A DNA stretch of 8,199 nucleotides, taken from Prevotellaceae bacterium (lineage in GTDB: Bacteria; Bacteroidota; Bacteroidia; Bacteroidales; Bacteroidaceae). The notes below the pieces were generated by a model. It was not told the DNA's origin. It did not search any database and saw only the letters and a program-made list of their open reading frames with translations. The translations under genes and the position numbers were made by a program. Of this stretch, positions 1-7,014 are shown piece by piece. How positions within the stretch are numbered: position 1 is the stretch's first letter; every line of letters begins with the position of its first letter. Where the stretch lies: positions 1-8,199 of the forward strand of contig JABZKU010000052.1 of assembly GCA_015257125.1 (NCBI GenBank). Direction: 5' to 3'.

Positions 1-148
1 TTTCGAACTCGCTGAGTGCGCGATGCGCAGGGGCGTGTCCGTTCGCGCGTAAGGCTGTGCGGATGAGAAAACAGTGGGTGACACCGTGAGCGAAGGGACG
101 GGCGTCTTTTCCCAAAAAACGGGGAGGAAGAAGAAAAAAGAAGGGGCG

Positions 149-173
149 TTTCGAAAGAAAGTCCACAAGTTTT
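149..173 (+). repeat. Left copy of a diverged 25-bp inverted pair
   Basis: This 25-base stretch matches the reverse complement of 6883-6907 at 21 of 25 positions by eye: TTTCGA, two differing bases, then GAAAGTCCAC identical, then a short variable part and TTTT. Weaker similarity seems to continue downstream (both copies reach TCTCAAAA after a further 15-18 bases). The two copies lie on opposite sides of the efflux operon in opposite orientation. They may belong to a dispersed intergenic repeat family or mark the edges of an inserted segment. Confidence 0.45.
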
Positions 174-224
174 TATTCGATCTCTCCCGATTCTCAAAAA
201 ATGAAACGTTTTTCTCGCAAAACC

Positions 225-256
225 TTCGACAATTCGAAACTAAATCCTTACTTTTG
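225..256 (+). promoter_or_regulatory. Possible Bacteroidota promoter, no gene downstream
   Basis: TACTTTTG at 249-256 matches the TAnnTTTG -7 box exactly and is followed by CG, as in the efflux promoter of this window. TTCG at 225-228, 20 bases upstream, is a three-of-four match to the -33 box TTTG. It points to the right, toward the end of the efflux operon, across a region with no ATG. It could drive a non-coding RNA or be a chance match. Confidence 0.35.
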
Positions 257-642
257 CGATTGATAAAACACAACTTCCCTTCTTTCCGCCGCACCGCGGC
301 GTCCATATAGCGCAAAGTCGAGGTACTTTTCCCGACCATCCGGCGCAAACGCTCTTTGACTTACTGAACCGGCGCGACTTTGACATATCCCAACCTCTCG
401 GAATAGACAAAAAGGCGCTACATTCCGGCGCGCGGCGCGTCTTCACGCGACCGTGACGAGGCATTATCGAAGCTACCCGACCCTCTGTTCGTTCAGCGTG
501 CAATTCGCTGTGCAACAATCGTTTGTGCCAATTCAAAAGGCTGTCGGCAAGGGTGCCGCCTACGAACGAAGAGACCAAGGAGATCAGCGTGCTGATTTCG
601 GTTGATTGCGGTTCACGAAAAGTTTAGACGCAGTAGACCTCA

Positions 643-747
643 CATCCTGGCCTAAGTTCGGTCTAAGCATCTCCCCGAAAAATAATCCCACCGACCATAG
701 TACGTGAAAGGTGGATTCCTTAGACCGAACTCAGGTTATTTAGGATG
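643..747. repeat. 105-bp compound inverted repeat after efflux operon
   Basis: Three nested arm pairs are visible. CATCCT (643-648) pairs with AGGATG (742-747). CCTAAGTTCGGTCTAAG (651-667) pairs with CTTAGACCGAACTCAGG (719-735), 17 positions with one mismatch. AATCCCACC (684-692) pairs with GGTGGATT (710-717) with one bulged C. The single mismatch of the long stem (654/732) becomes a G-U wobble in minus-strand RNA but A-C in plus-strand RNA, so folding favours the minus transcript. The element begins 7 bases after the stop codon of the outer-membrane gene. It may be an operon-end structure, a small transposon-like (MITE) element with imperfect terminal repeats, or both. Confidence 0.7.
678..717 (-). 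terminator. Probable intrinsic terminator of efflux operon
   Basis: On the minus strand, AATCCACC (717 to 710), a 17-base loop and GGTGGGATT (692 to 684) form a short hairpin followed directly by ATTTTT (683 to 678). That is the arrangement of a Rho-independent terminator, located 38 bases past the operon's stop codon. The stem is only 8 pairs with one bulge, so it is modest alone, but it is nested inside a strong 17-bp stem. In the + direction the long stem is followed by TTATTT (736-741), which could give weak termination for transcripts arriving from the left. Confidence 0.5.
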
Positions 748-754
748 ACGTTCG

Positions 755-2179
755 CTAAAAGAAGCCACGGTACATGTCGATCAGCGTCGAAAGCTGTTGC
801 AATTTAGTGTCAATTAGTTCCATCTTGCAATCCAACTGCCCGCGTTCACTGTCGATCACCTCAAGATAGGTCGCTCTATTATTGAGGTATAACTTCTGTG
901 CGGCAGAAACGGCACGCATCAGCGCTTCGTCCTGTTTCTGCTTAAATTGACGAAGCTGCTTTAGATTCGTAATTTTCGACTGCAGTGTACTCATTTCGAT
1001 GTAGGCGGTCATCAGCGCCTTGTCGTAGTTGTACAGCGCCTCAATTTGCAGTGCATCTGCCTGAGAAAAATTGGCCTGTATGGCTTTTTTGTTAATCAAC
1101 GGCGCTGTTAGACTTCCCAACGCACTAAAAATCAGCGATTCCGGCAATTTGACTAAATACTTGGGGTTGAATGCATTCAGTCCCACCGCGGCAGAGAGGT
1201 TAAACGAGGGGAGAAATTCTTTGCGAGCGGTTTCAACATCCCATTTGGCTGCTTCGAGTGCATGTTCGGCCTGCACCACATCCGGCCGTTGCAGCAAAAG
1301 CTGTGTAGACAGGGCGTGGGCTGTCGCCGGCATCGGGAGTTGTAAGAAATCGGACTTTGCTCTTGCGATGGGTTGAGGCAATCTGCCCAATAGCAAGTTG
1401 AGGTTGTTCTCCGTTTCTATGATGGACTGTCGCAACACATACTCATCAGACTGCGCTTTGGCCAACTCCGCTTCAAACTTCTCGACTGCCAGCTGCGTAT
1501 CAGCATCCGCTTCTTTCTGAATGCGCGCAATTCTTACCGCATTCTTCTGCAAAGCGATGTATTGTTGCATCACGAGCAACTTATAGTCAAGGGCCAATAG
1601 CGCGTAATAGTTCTCTGCTACGTCGGCTACCAGTTGGCTTTTTATTGCGCGCTGCCCCGCTTCAGAAGCTAGATAGCGCTCCACGGCCGATTTCTTGTCA
1701 CTGTTCAGTTTGCCCCACAAGTCGATGGTCCAATCCATTTGCAGCGTAGGAGCCAAATCGGGGATCACCGTTGGGATTTTGCGTCCCGGCGTGAGTTCCG
1801 TTCCCACATTGCCGGCTCCCTCAGCAGTGTAGCGACCAACTTTGGAGATGCCGGCTCCGAGATTGGCCGAAACGGAAGGCAGCAGCGCCCCCTGCTTGGC
1901 CGTGATTGCACTTTTGGCAATGGCTAATTCCTGCAACGTGATTTTGAGATCATGATTGTTTTGCAGCGCCGTGTCGATGAGCGACCGGAGCACCGAGTCC
2001 TGAAAGAAATCGCGCCAGGCCGGTGAGATCGTCACACTACTATCCCTTGACATCGAAGCGAGCGATGCCTTCAGCGTGTCTTTGGGGAGAATTGTCGCCT
2101 GTGGAGTCTTGCACGCCCCCATGCAGAGGAGCGTAGCAAGTACCACCGCGAGGTTAAGCACCTTATTCCTTTTCGTCAT
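755..2179 (-). CDS. RND efflux outer-membrane lipoprotein, TolC/OprM family
   Basis: A 474-residue outer-membrane factor, expected to form the trimeric exit duct of the tripartite pump. Residues 1-23 are a lipoprotein signal: a basic start, a hydrophobic core, and a lipobox ending M-G-A-C with C23 as the acylated residue. The rest has the two-repeat outer-membrane efflux protein layout: DWTIDLWGKL at 149-158 is the typical membrane-strand segment of the first half, LNLLLGRLP (260-268) ends the first repeat, QRPDV (297-301) opens the second, and YLEVIDSERGQLD (438-450) is the typical final helix. Length is normal for the family. The ATG at 2177-2179 is the right start because the signal peptide follows at once and AAAGGA sits 8 bases upstream. 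It overlaps the pump gene by 17 bases, so translation is probably coupled. The family is clear; the export substrate cannot be read from sequence. Confidence 0.95.
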   Translation of the reverse strand: MTKRNKVLNLAVVLATLLCMGACKTPQATILPKDTLKASLASMSRDSSVTISPAWRDFFQDSVLRSLIDTALQNNHDLKITLQELAIAKSAITAKQGALLPSVSANLGAGISKVGRYTAEGAGNVGTELTPGRKIPTVIPDLAPTLQMDWTIDLWGKLNSDKKSAVERYLASEAGQRAIKSQLVADVAENYYALLALDYKLLVMQQYIALQKNAVRIARIQKEADADTQLAVEKFEAELAKAQSDEYVLRQSIIETENNLNLLLGRLPQPIARAKSDFLQLPMPATAHALSTQLLLQRPDVVQAEHALEAAKWDVETARKEFLPSFNLSAAVGLNAFNPKYLVKLPESLIFSALGSLTAPLINKKAIQANFSQADALQIEALYNYDKALMTAYIEMSTLQSKITNLKQLRQFKQKQDEALMRAVSAAQKLYLNNRATYLEVIDSERGQLDCKMELIDTKLQQLSTLIDMYRGFF

Positions 2180-5100
2180 GACTACTTTCCTTTAACCGTT
2201 TGTTCGAATAGCGTTTGTCTTTTTCTTCGCTCAATGGTTTCTCCTTTTGGTAGTGCACCAATTTATCGGCCATTCCGGCAAAGATGTAATAAAGGCCGGG
2301 GATGAGTACCAGTCCGCCCAGCGTACCGATGAGCATGCCGCCCACAGCGGCCGTTCCGATGGTTCGGTTGCCCACAGCGCCGGCACCAGAGGCAAATACC
2401 ATGGGGATCAAGCCGGCGATGAAAGCAATACTTGTCATTAGAATCGGGCGGAAGCGAGCCACCGCTGCAGAGATCGCAGCCTGCGAGATCCGTTCTCCCG
2501 CATTCTTACGCTGGACGGCATATTCCACCATTAGTACGGCGTTCTTTCCTAACAGCCCAATGAGCATCACCAACGCGATTTGCGCATAGATATTGTTTTC
2601 TAACCCGCAGACTTTCAGGAAAAGGAAAGCACCGCAGATGCCCACAGGCAAAAATACAATCACAGGCAGTGGGAGAAGGAAATTCTCATATTGAGCAGCC
2701 AAAATGAAGTAAACAAAGACCAGACAAACCACAAAGATGACAATTGCCGTGTTTCCTTGTTCCGCTTCGTCTTTTGAGATACCGGCCCAGTCATAATCAT
2801 AGCCCTTGGGCAAAGTGCGTTGTGCCACTTCCTGAATGGCGCGCAAAGCTTGTCCGCTGGAATATCCCGGCGCCTGCGCTCCCGTCACTTCCGAAGAGTT
2901 GTACAAGTTATGTCGCGTGATCTCGCTCATTCCATAAGTTTTCGTTAGTGACATGAAGTCGGCGTAGGGTACCATTTGTCCGTCTTCGTTCTTAGTATAA
3001 AGCCCTAACAGGTGTTCCGGAAAATCACGATACTCCGGAGCGGCCTGCACGATCACCTTGTAGGGTTTGCCGAATCGGATGAACCCGGTTTCATAGTCCG
3101 AACCCACCAAGACTGACAGATTATTCAGCGCCTTGCCGGGCTTGACTCCCTTTTGCAAAGCTTTGTCGTCATCCACGTGCAGCATGTACTGAGGGTAACT
3201 TGCAGAATAGAAGGTAAACGCATTGCCAATCTCCGGCCGCTTATTCACTTCCGCTACGAACGCCTTGCTCACGCGCTCCATTTCGTGGTAATCGTTGTTG
3301 CCGGTCTTGTCCAGCAGACGCAGTTCGAATCCACTGGCCGCACCGTAGCCGGGCACCGAGGGCGGTTCGAAGAAGTCGATATTAGCTTGCGTGATGCGTT
3401 CGCACTTCTTTTCCAAGTCTTCGATAATCTGCTTCGCCGTGCGTTTTCGGTGCTTCCAATCCTTCAGATTGATCAAGCAGCTACCCGAGTTGGCACTTGT
3501 ACCCTCCGAGAGGATTTCGAAACCGGCCAAGGAAGACACGCTTTCGACACCTTCTTCCTTTTCCGCGATTTTGAGCAGCTGCTGTGCCACCTCATTTGTG
3601 CGTTCGATGGTGGCACCCGGCGGCGTTTCGATCACCGCATAGATCATGCCCTGGTCCTCCTGCGGAATGAAACCGGACGGGAGTCCCATGTTGATCCAAT
3701 AAGCCAAACCGCAGAAGAACAAGGTCAAGATCATGGTGAAAGCCTTGTTGCGCACCGTGCGCCGAACGAGTCGTTCGTATCTCCGGCTACCGGTGTCGAA
3801 TTTGGCGTTGAAACGTTGCAGTGCACGCCCCACGAAGCCAAGCTTTACATGATGTTCTTGCTCTTTGGTGAGGATGAGCGCACACAGTGTCGGGGTTAAA
3901 GTCAGGGCAACAAAGCCCGAGAAGAGAATGCTCGATGCCATCGTGATGGAGAACTGACGATAGAACATGCCTTCCGGGCCGCCCATAAAGGCCACGGGGA
4001 TGAATACCGACGCCATCACGAGGGAGATGGCAATGATCGCACCACTGATTTCCCGCATGGCCTTCTCGGTTGCTTCGATTGGAGAAAGCTTGTTGCGAGA
4101 AATCTCCACATTTACCGCCTCGATCACAACAATCGCATCGTCCACAACGATACCGATTGCCATGACCAAAGCAAAGAGCGAGATCATGTTGAGCGTGATG
4201 TTAAACACCAGCATCGCGATAAAGCTACCCAACAACGAAATCGGGATGGCCAAAATGGGAATGACAGCGGCACGCCAGTCGCCGAGGAAGATAAACACCA
4301 CGATACCCACCAAAACAAAGGCTTCTATCAGCGTGTGGATCACTTTCTCGATACTTGCATCGAGGAATCGGCTCACATCGTAGCTGACTTCGTAGTGCAT
4401 CCCTTTGGGCATGTCCTTTTGCAAACGTGCCATGGTCTCTTTCACATGCATGATCACGTTGCGTGCGTTACTACCATAAGCCTGTTTCAGCGTGACAGCA
4501 GCAGAGGGTCGCCCATTGAAGGTCGAATAGATATCATAGACTTCACTGCCTAAGTGCACATCGGCAATGTCTTTCAAACGCACCACATTCCCACCATTAT
4601 TACTCTTGATAATGATGTTTTTGTATTCGTCCTCTGTGGTGTAGCGTCCCGGATACTTCAGAATGAACTCTTTGGCCTGCGGTCGCAAACCGCCGCTCTC
4701 TCCCAACTTACCCGGTGAAACTTCTATGTTCTGGTCTTCCAGCGCATCGCTCACGTCGTCTGCCGACAAACCGTACGCCACCATTTTGTCGGGGTGCAAC
4801 CACACACGCATTGCATAGTTGCGCGTACCGAGAATATCCAAATCGCCGACCCCGTCGACGCGTTGCAGCTCCGGCGCAATGTTGATGTCAAAATAGTTAT
4901 AAAGGAAACCTTGATCCACCTTCGGATCGTCGCTGTACAGATTGACATACATCAGAATATTCGGTTCCTCACGCGAAATTTTCACCCCTTCGCGGATCAC
5001 CTCAGGCGGCAATTTGTTGGTGGCCGACGAAACGCGGTTCTGCACATTCACCGCATCGACGTTCGGGTCCGTTCCCAACTTGAAAACCACATTAAGTGCC

Positions 5101-5363
5101 GCCTCGCCATCGTTACCCGCATCACTCTCGATGTATTTCATGCCGGGTACTCCGTTCAGAGCCTGTTCCAAAGGAATGATGACCGATTTCACCAGTAGCT
5201 CATTGTTGGCGCCGGGATAGTTGGCGATCACATTCACCTTAGGAGGAGAAATGGAAGGAAACTGCGTAATGGGAAGATTAAACAGCGACAGAATTCCAAT
5301 AAAGGCGATGACCAGTGAGACGACAATGGAGAGCACCGGTCGGCGAATAAAGATCTTGAACAT
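2163..5363 (-). CDS. RND/HAE1 inner-membrane efflux pump, AcrB-like
   Basis: A 1066-residue proton-driven transporter of the hydrophobe/amphiphile efflux (HAE1) family, expected to pump drugs, detergents or similar compounds from the inner membrane and periplasm into the outer-membrane duct. The start MFKIFIRRPV is typical. TM1 is about 10-30, TM2-TM6 about 341-497, TM7 about 540-557 and TM8-TM12 about 870-1028, with large periplasmic loops between TM1/2 and TM7/8. By motif alignment the proton-relay residues AcrB D407, D408, K940, R971 and T978 appear here as D408 and D409 (in GIVVDDAIVV), K940, R970 and T977. The distal pocket differs from AcrB (see findings). Residues from about 1033 form a charged, hydrophilic cytoplasmic tail. 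The ATG lies 1 base after the adaptor stop codon, and the end overlaps the outer-membrane gene. Related Bacteroidota systems are called Bme or Xep pumps, but I cannot assign orthology. Confidence 0.97.
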   Translation of the reverse strand: MFKIFIRRPVLSIVVSLVIAFIGILSLFNLPITQFPSISPPKVNVIANYPGANNELLVKSVIIPLEQALNGVPGMKYIESDAGNDGEAALNVVFKLGTDPNVDAVNVQNRVSSATNKLPPEVIREGVKISREEPNILMYVNLYSDDPKVDQGFLYNYFDINIAPELQRVDGVGDLDILGTRNYAMRVWLHPDKMVAYGLSADDVSDALEDQNIEVSPGKLGESGGLRPQAKEFILKYPGRYTTEDEYKNIIIKSNNGGNVVRLKDIADVHLGSEVYDIYSTFNGRPSAAVTLKQAYGSNARNVIMHVKETMARLQKDMPKGMHYEVSYDVSRFLDASIEKVIHTLIEAFVLVGIVVFIFLGDWRAAVIPILAIPISLLGSFIAMLVFNITLNMISLFALVMAIGIVVDDAIVVIEAVNVEISRNKLSPIEATEKAMREISGAIIAISLVMASVFIPVAFMGGPEGMFYRQFSITMASSILFSGFVALTLTPTLCALILTKEQEHHVKLGFVGRALQRFNAKFDTGSRRYERLVRRTVRNKAFTMILTLFFCGLAYWINMGLPSGFIPQEDQGMIYAVIETPPGATIERTNEVAQQLLKIAEKEEGVESVSSLAGFEILSEGTSANSGSCLINLKDWKHRKRTAKQIIEDLEKKCERITQANIDFFEPPSVPGYGAASGFELRLLDKTGNNDYHEMERVSKAFVAEVNKRPEIGNAFTFYSASYPQYMLHVDDDKALQKGVKPGKALNNLSVLVGSDYETGFIRFGKPYKVIVQAAPEYRDFPEHLLGLYTKNEDGQMVPYADFMSLTKTYGMSEITRHNLYNSSEVTGAQAPGYSSGQALRAIQEVAQRTLPKGYDYDWAGISKDEAEQGNTAIVIFVVCLVFVYFILAAQYENFLLPLPVIVFLPVGICGAFLFLKVCGLENNIYAQIALVMLIGLLGKNAVLMVEYAVQRKNAGERISQAAISAAVARFRPILMTSIAFIAGLIPMVFASGAGAVGNRTIGTAAVGGMLIGTLGGLVLIPGLYYIFAGMADKLVHYQKEKPLSEEKDKRYSNKRLKESSHDEKE
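2188..2193 (-). promoter_or_regulatory. Ribosome binding site inside the pump gene
   Basis: On the minus strand AAAGGA lies 8 bases before the ATG of the outer-membrane factor gene, within the last codons of the pump gene. It is the only strong Shine-Dalgarno-like sequence I see before any gene in this window. It supports the chosen start and suggests independent or re-initiated translation at the overlap. Confidence 0.55.
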
Positions 5364-5364
5364 C

Positions 5365-6444
5365 CTAATCTGCGTTTAGCTTATTCAACTTCATAGCGGC
5401 CCGGGGCGACACTTGCGATACGCGCACCTTGTCTCCTTCGTTCACTTTCTGTATGCCGTCGACGAGATACCGGTCGGTCACCTTCAGACCCGAAGACACG
5501 ACATAGGTTCCTGTATATTCAGCATCAATTTTGATGGCGCGTTGATGCACCACGTTGTTGCGATCCACTACAAAGACATATTTCTGATCTTGCAGCTCAT
5601 ACACCGCTTCTTGGGGAATCAGCATAGCCTGCTTTTTCTCCACGAAAAGCTTCACGGTGCCCGTCTCCCCGTTGCGCAATAGGGAATGGGGATTGTCGAA
5701 GCTCGCGCGAATGGCGATTGTCCCTGTCGAACTGTCGAACTGGCCGCCGAGGTCTAAAATCTTGCCGTGAGCCGGGAATACCTCTCCATTGGCCAATACT
5801 AATTGTAAGGGATTCTGGGCATAGCGTTCCGGGTGGAGCCGGAAGTCCAAATAGTCTGTTTCCGAAATGTTGAAGTAGACCAGCACCTTCGTATTGTCCG
5901 ACAAGCTGGTTAGCAAATTATTCTCTTCGATCAAGCTCCCTTGCTTGTTGGGGATACGCCCCAAAATACCGGAGAAGGGTGCCCGAATGATCGACAACCG
6001 CTTGCGCATCACGGCCAAACGATAGTCGGCCTCCGCCCCCTTCAGTTTTGCCGCTGCCATGCGTTTCGCATTGTTCGACACCACCTTACTTTCTGCTAGC
6101 TTCTCCACGTTCTGGAGGTCGATACGCGCTTGCTCAGCGGCGGCCTTAGCCTTTGTCACCTCTTCATCCGCACCGAAAATCGCGATACGGAAAAGAGGTT
6201 GGCCGGCTTTCACATACTGCCCCTCACTGGCATACACATTTTGCAGCACACCCGCTTGTTGTGAGCGTATTTCCACATTTCGCAGCGAAGCGATGTTCGC
6301 CACGTACGAACGCGGAAGCGCAATGTCTTCGACCAACGGGGTTGTTGCGGTGTACACCGGCACCACTTGTGCTTCTTTCTTGGCCTGACATGCACACAGG
6401 AGCAAGGATACCGCGAGACAAGTCAACCGAATTACATTCTTCAT
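5365..6444 (-). CDS. RND efflux periplasmic adaptor lipoprotein (MFP)
   Basis: A 359-residue membrane fusion protein (AcrA/HlyD type) that would bridge the inner-membrane pump and outer-membrane duct in the periplasm. Residues 1-19 form a lipoprotein signal with lipobox LCAC, C19 being the anchored residue. The expected order follows: first lipoyl half about 55-90 (EGQYVKAGQPLFRI at 74-87), a short coiled-coil hairpin about 93-150 rich in Ala, Lys and Glu, second lipoyl half from IRAPFSGILG (153-162) through KQGSLIEENNLLTSL, beta-barrel about 185-270, and a membrane-proximal domain from LIPQEAVYELQDQKYVFVV (275-293) to the end. Length is ordinary for the family. The ATG is chosen because the signal peptide starts directly there; no Shine-Dalgarno is visible, as is common in Bacteroidota. 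It is the first gene of the operon, followed after 1 base by the pump gene. Confidence 0.95.
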   Translation of the reverse strand: MKNVIRLTCLAVSLLLCACQAKKEAQVVPVYTATTPLVEDIALPRSYVANIASLRNVEIRSQQAGVLQNVYASEGQYVKAGQPLFRIAIFGADEEVTKAKAAAEQARIDLQNVEKLAESKVVSNNAKRMAAAKLKGAEADYRLAVMRKRLSIIRAPFSGILGRIPNKQGSLIEENNLLTSLSDNTKVLVYFNISETDYLDFRLHPERYAQNPLQLVLANGEVFPAHGKILDLGGQFDSSTGTIAIRASFDNPHSLLRNGETGTVKLFVEKKQAMLIPQEAVYELQDQKYVFVVDRNNVVHQRAIKIDAEYTGTYVVSSGLKVTDRYLVDGIQKVNEGDKVRVSQVSPRAAMKLNKLNAD

Positions 6445-6643
6445 ACTTAGTCTTTGTTTTGGACGTCGGCCTCATCGGAAGCCATTTGTCATTCTCTATT
6501 TTCCGGCAGCCCGCAGCCGCCGGTGATGTTCATTCTGTTTTGTTTTTTCTTGCCCGAAGAGAAACGGCCACACAGGGAGCGTCCGATTTCTCACGTCGTC
6601 CTCTCCCTTTTTGCATGTCTGGACGCAAGAGGGAGACGGAATG
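6445..6643 (-). promoter_or_regulatory. Long structured leader of the efflux operon
   Basis: If transcription starts a few bases beyond the promoter at 6650-6680, the mRNA has an untranslated leader of about 200 nt. Near its 5' end, TCTCCCT (6636 to 6630) can pair with AGGGAGA (6608 to 6602), extended by TTGC (6628 to 6625) with GCAA (6614 to 6611). The same AGGGAG (6608 to 6603) can instead pair with CTCCCT (6579 to 6574), and GCGTCC (6626 to 6621) with GGACGC (6584 to 6579). The stems compete, as in leaders that control expression by switching folds. No known riboswitch class is recognised, and no short leader peptide is evident. Confidence 0.35.
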
Positions 6644-6649
6644 CGCGCG

Positions 6650-6680
6650 CAAAAGTACCATTTTCAGTCAAGCGAACAAA
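6650..6680 (-). promoter_or_regulatory. Promoter of the efflux operon
   Basis: On the minus strand TACTTTTG (6657 to 6650) is an exact match to the Bacteroidota -7 box TAnnTTTG. TTTG (6680 to 6677) lies exactly 19 bases upstream, matching the -33 box and usual spacing. It is oriented toward the adaptor gene, whose start is about 200 bases downstream. I see no better promoter closer to that gene. Confidence 0.7.
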
Positions 6681-6704
6681 CCCTGCTCCTTTTTTTTTCA
6701 GTCA
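6661..6704 (-). repeat. Direct repeat pair around the efflux -33 box
   Basis: TTTTCAGTCA occurs at 6661-6670 and again at 6695-6704 in the same orientation, 34 bases apart (about three helical turns). On the minus strand these read TGACTGAAAA. One copy sits in the spacer between the -33 and -7 boxes, the other just upstream of the -33 box. Paired sites placed like this are often bound by a regulator. The adjacent T-run makes part of the match less meaningful. Confidence 0.35.
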
Positions 6705-6882
6705 GTCGGCACATCGCTTCGGCCTTCGGGCGCTGCATGCCGAGTCTATTTGACAAAACGACCGGAAAAAGCCCTCCCACAACCGGTTGTATACAAAAAA
6801 GCGCATCTGCAAACAGAGATTTGCCCCTATGAAAAAACGAATAATTTGTTGCACTTCGATTTTGAGAGTACGCCTCTGCCGC

Positions 6883-6907
6883 AAAAGTGGTGGACTTTCG
6901 CTCGAAA
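6883..6907 (-). repeat. Right copy of the diverged 25-bp inverted pair
   Basis: The reverse complement of this stretch matches 149-173 at 21 of 25 bases, sharing TTTCGA, GAAAGTCCAC and TTTT in the same order and spacing. It lies in the divergent intergenic region, about 440 bases upstream of the adaptor start. It overlaps the palindrome at 6893-6910, which the left copy lacks. Confidence 0.45.
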
Positions 6908-6910
6908 GTC
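6893..6910. promoter_or_regulatory. 18-bp palindrome, possible operator
   Basis: GACTTTCG and CGAAAGTC are perfect inverted repeats separated by two bases (CT). As RNA it could only form a 7-pair stem with a tetraloop and has no T-run after it, so a terminator is unlikely. Symmetry of this size suits a dimeric DNA-binding protein. It lies about 100 bases upstream of the rlmN -7 box and about 210 bases upstream of the efflux promoter. Confidence 0.35.
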
Positions 6911-7006
6911 GTCGAAAAACGCCTTTCGCACGGCTTCTTTCGCGCCACTCTTCTCCTCGGCGCTTGAAAATCAGCGCATGCCGCCCGAAGGCTCGCAAAA
7001 AAATCG

Positions 7007-7014
7007 TATTTTTG
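7007..7014 (+). promoter_or_regulatory. -7 box of the rlmN promoter
   Basis: TATTTTTG is an exact TAnnTTTG match, followed by CACG, with rlmN starting about 70 bases downstream. No TTTG is present at the usual 19-21 base distance upstream; that position is GC-rich, with an A-run between. The half-sites ATCGT (7003-7007) and ACGAT (7016-7020) straddle the box, which may be a coincidence or a weak operator. Confidence 0.55.

Larger units (their letters stand above)
1..642. other. Intergenic region without a supported gene
   Basis: I find no convincing protein, tRNA or rRNA gene here. The two longest open frames (about 78 codons on + from 74, about 112 codons on - ending at 240) have low-complexity or basic compositions and no recognisable family features. 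From 204 to 744 the + strand contains no ATG at all. The stretch is purine-rich at 120-150 and GC-rich around 420-450. It holds a promoter-like site (225-256), one copy of a sequence that recurs inverted near 6890, and several short GC hairpins (for example CGCCG at 287-291 pairing with CGGCG at 297-301). A frame on + ending at TAG 625-627 reads about 55 codons without a start codon; it may be random or the remains of a decayed gene. Confidence 0.6.

Noticed and set aside
97..110. GACG-GG-CGTC followed by TTTT as a terminator
   Set aside because: A 4-pair stem with a 2-base loop cannot form as drawn, and the 3-pair alternative is too weak.
240..578. A 112-codon minus-strand frame in the left intergenic region
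   Set aside because: No family features, no ribosome binding site, and an Arg/Ser/Lys-rich composition expected from GC-rich non-coding DNA.
6502..6524. CCGGC/GCCGG hairpin in the efflux leader
   Set aside because: Only five pairs, no T-run and no alternative partner; not enough to call a regulatory element.
6706..6743. Stem-loop TCGGCA/TGCCGA with an inner GCC-TTCG-GGC hairpin
   Set aside because: Short interrupted stems without a T-run on either strand; plausible by chance in this composition.
6881..6889. CACTTTTG as a second minus-strand promoter
   Set aside because: First base of the -7 box differs and no TTTG lies at the expected spacing.
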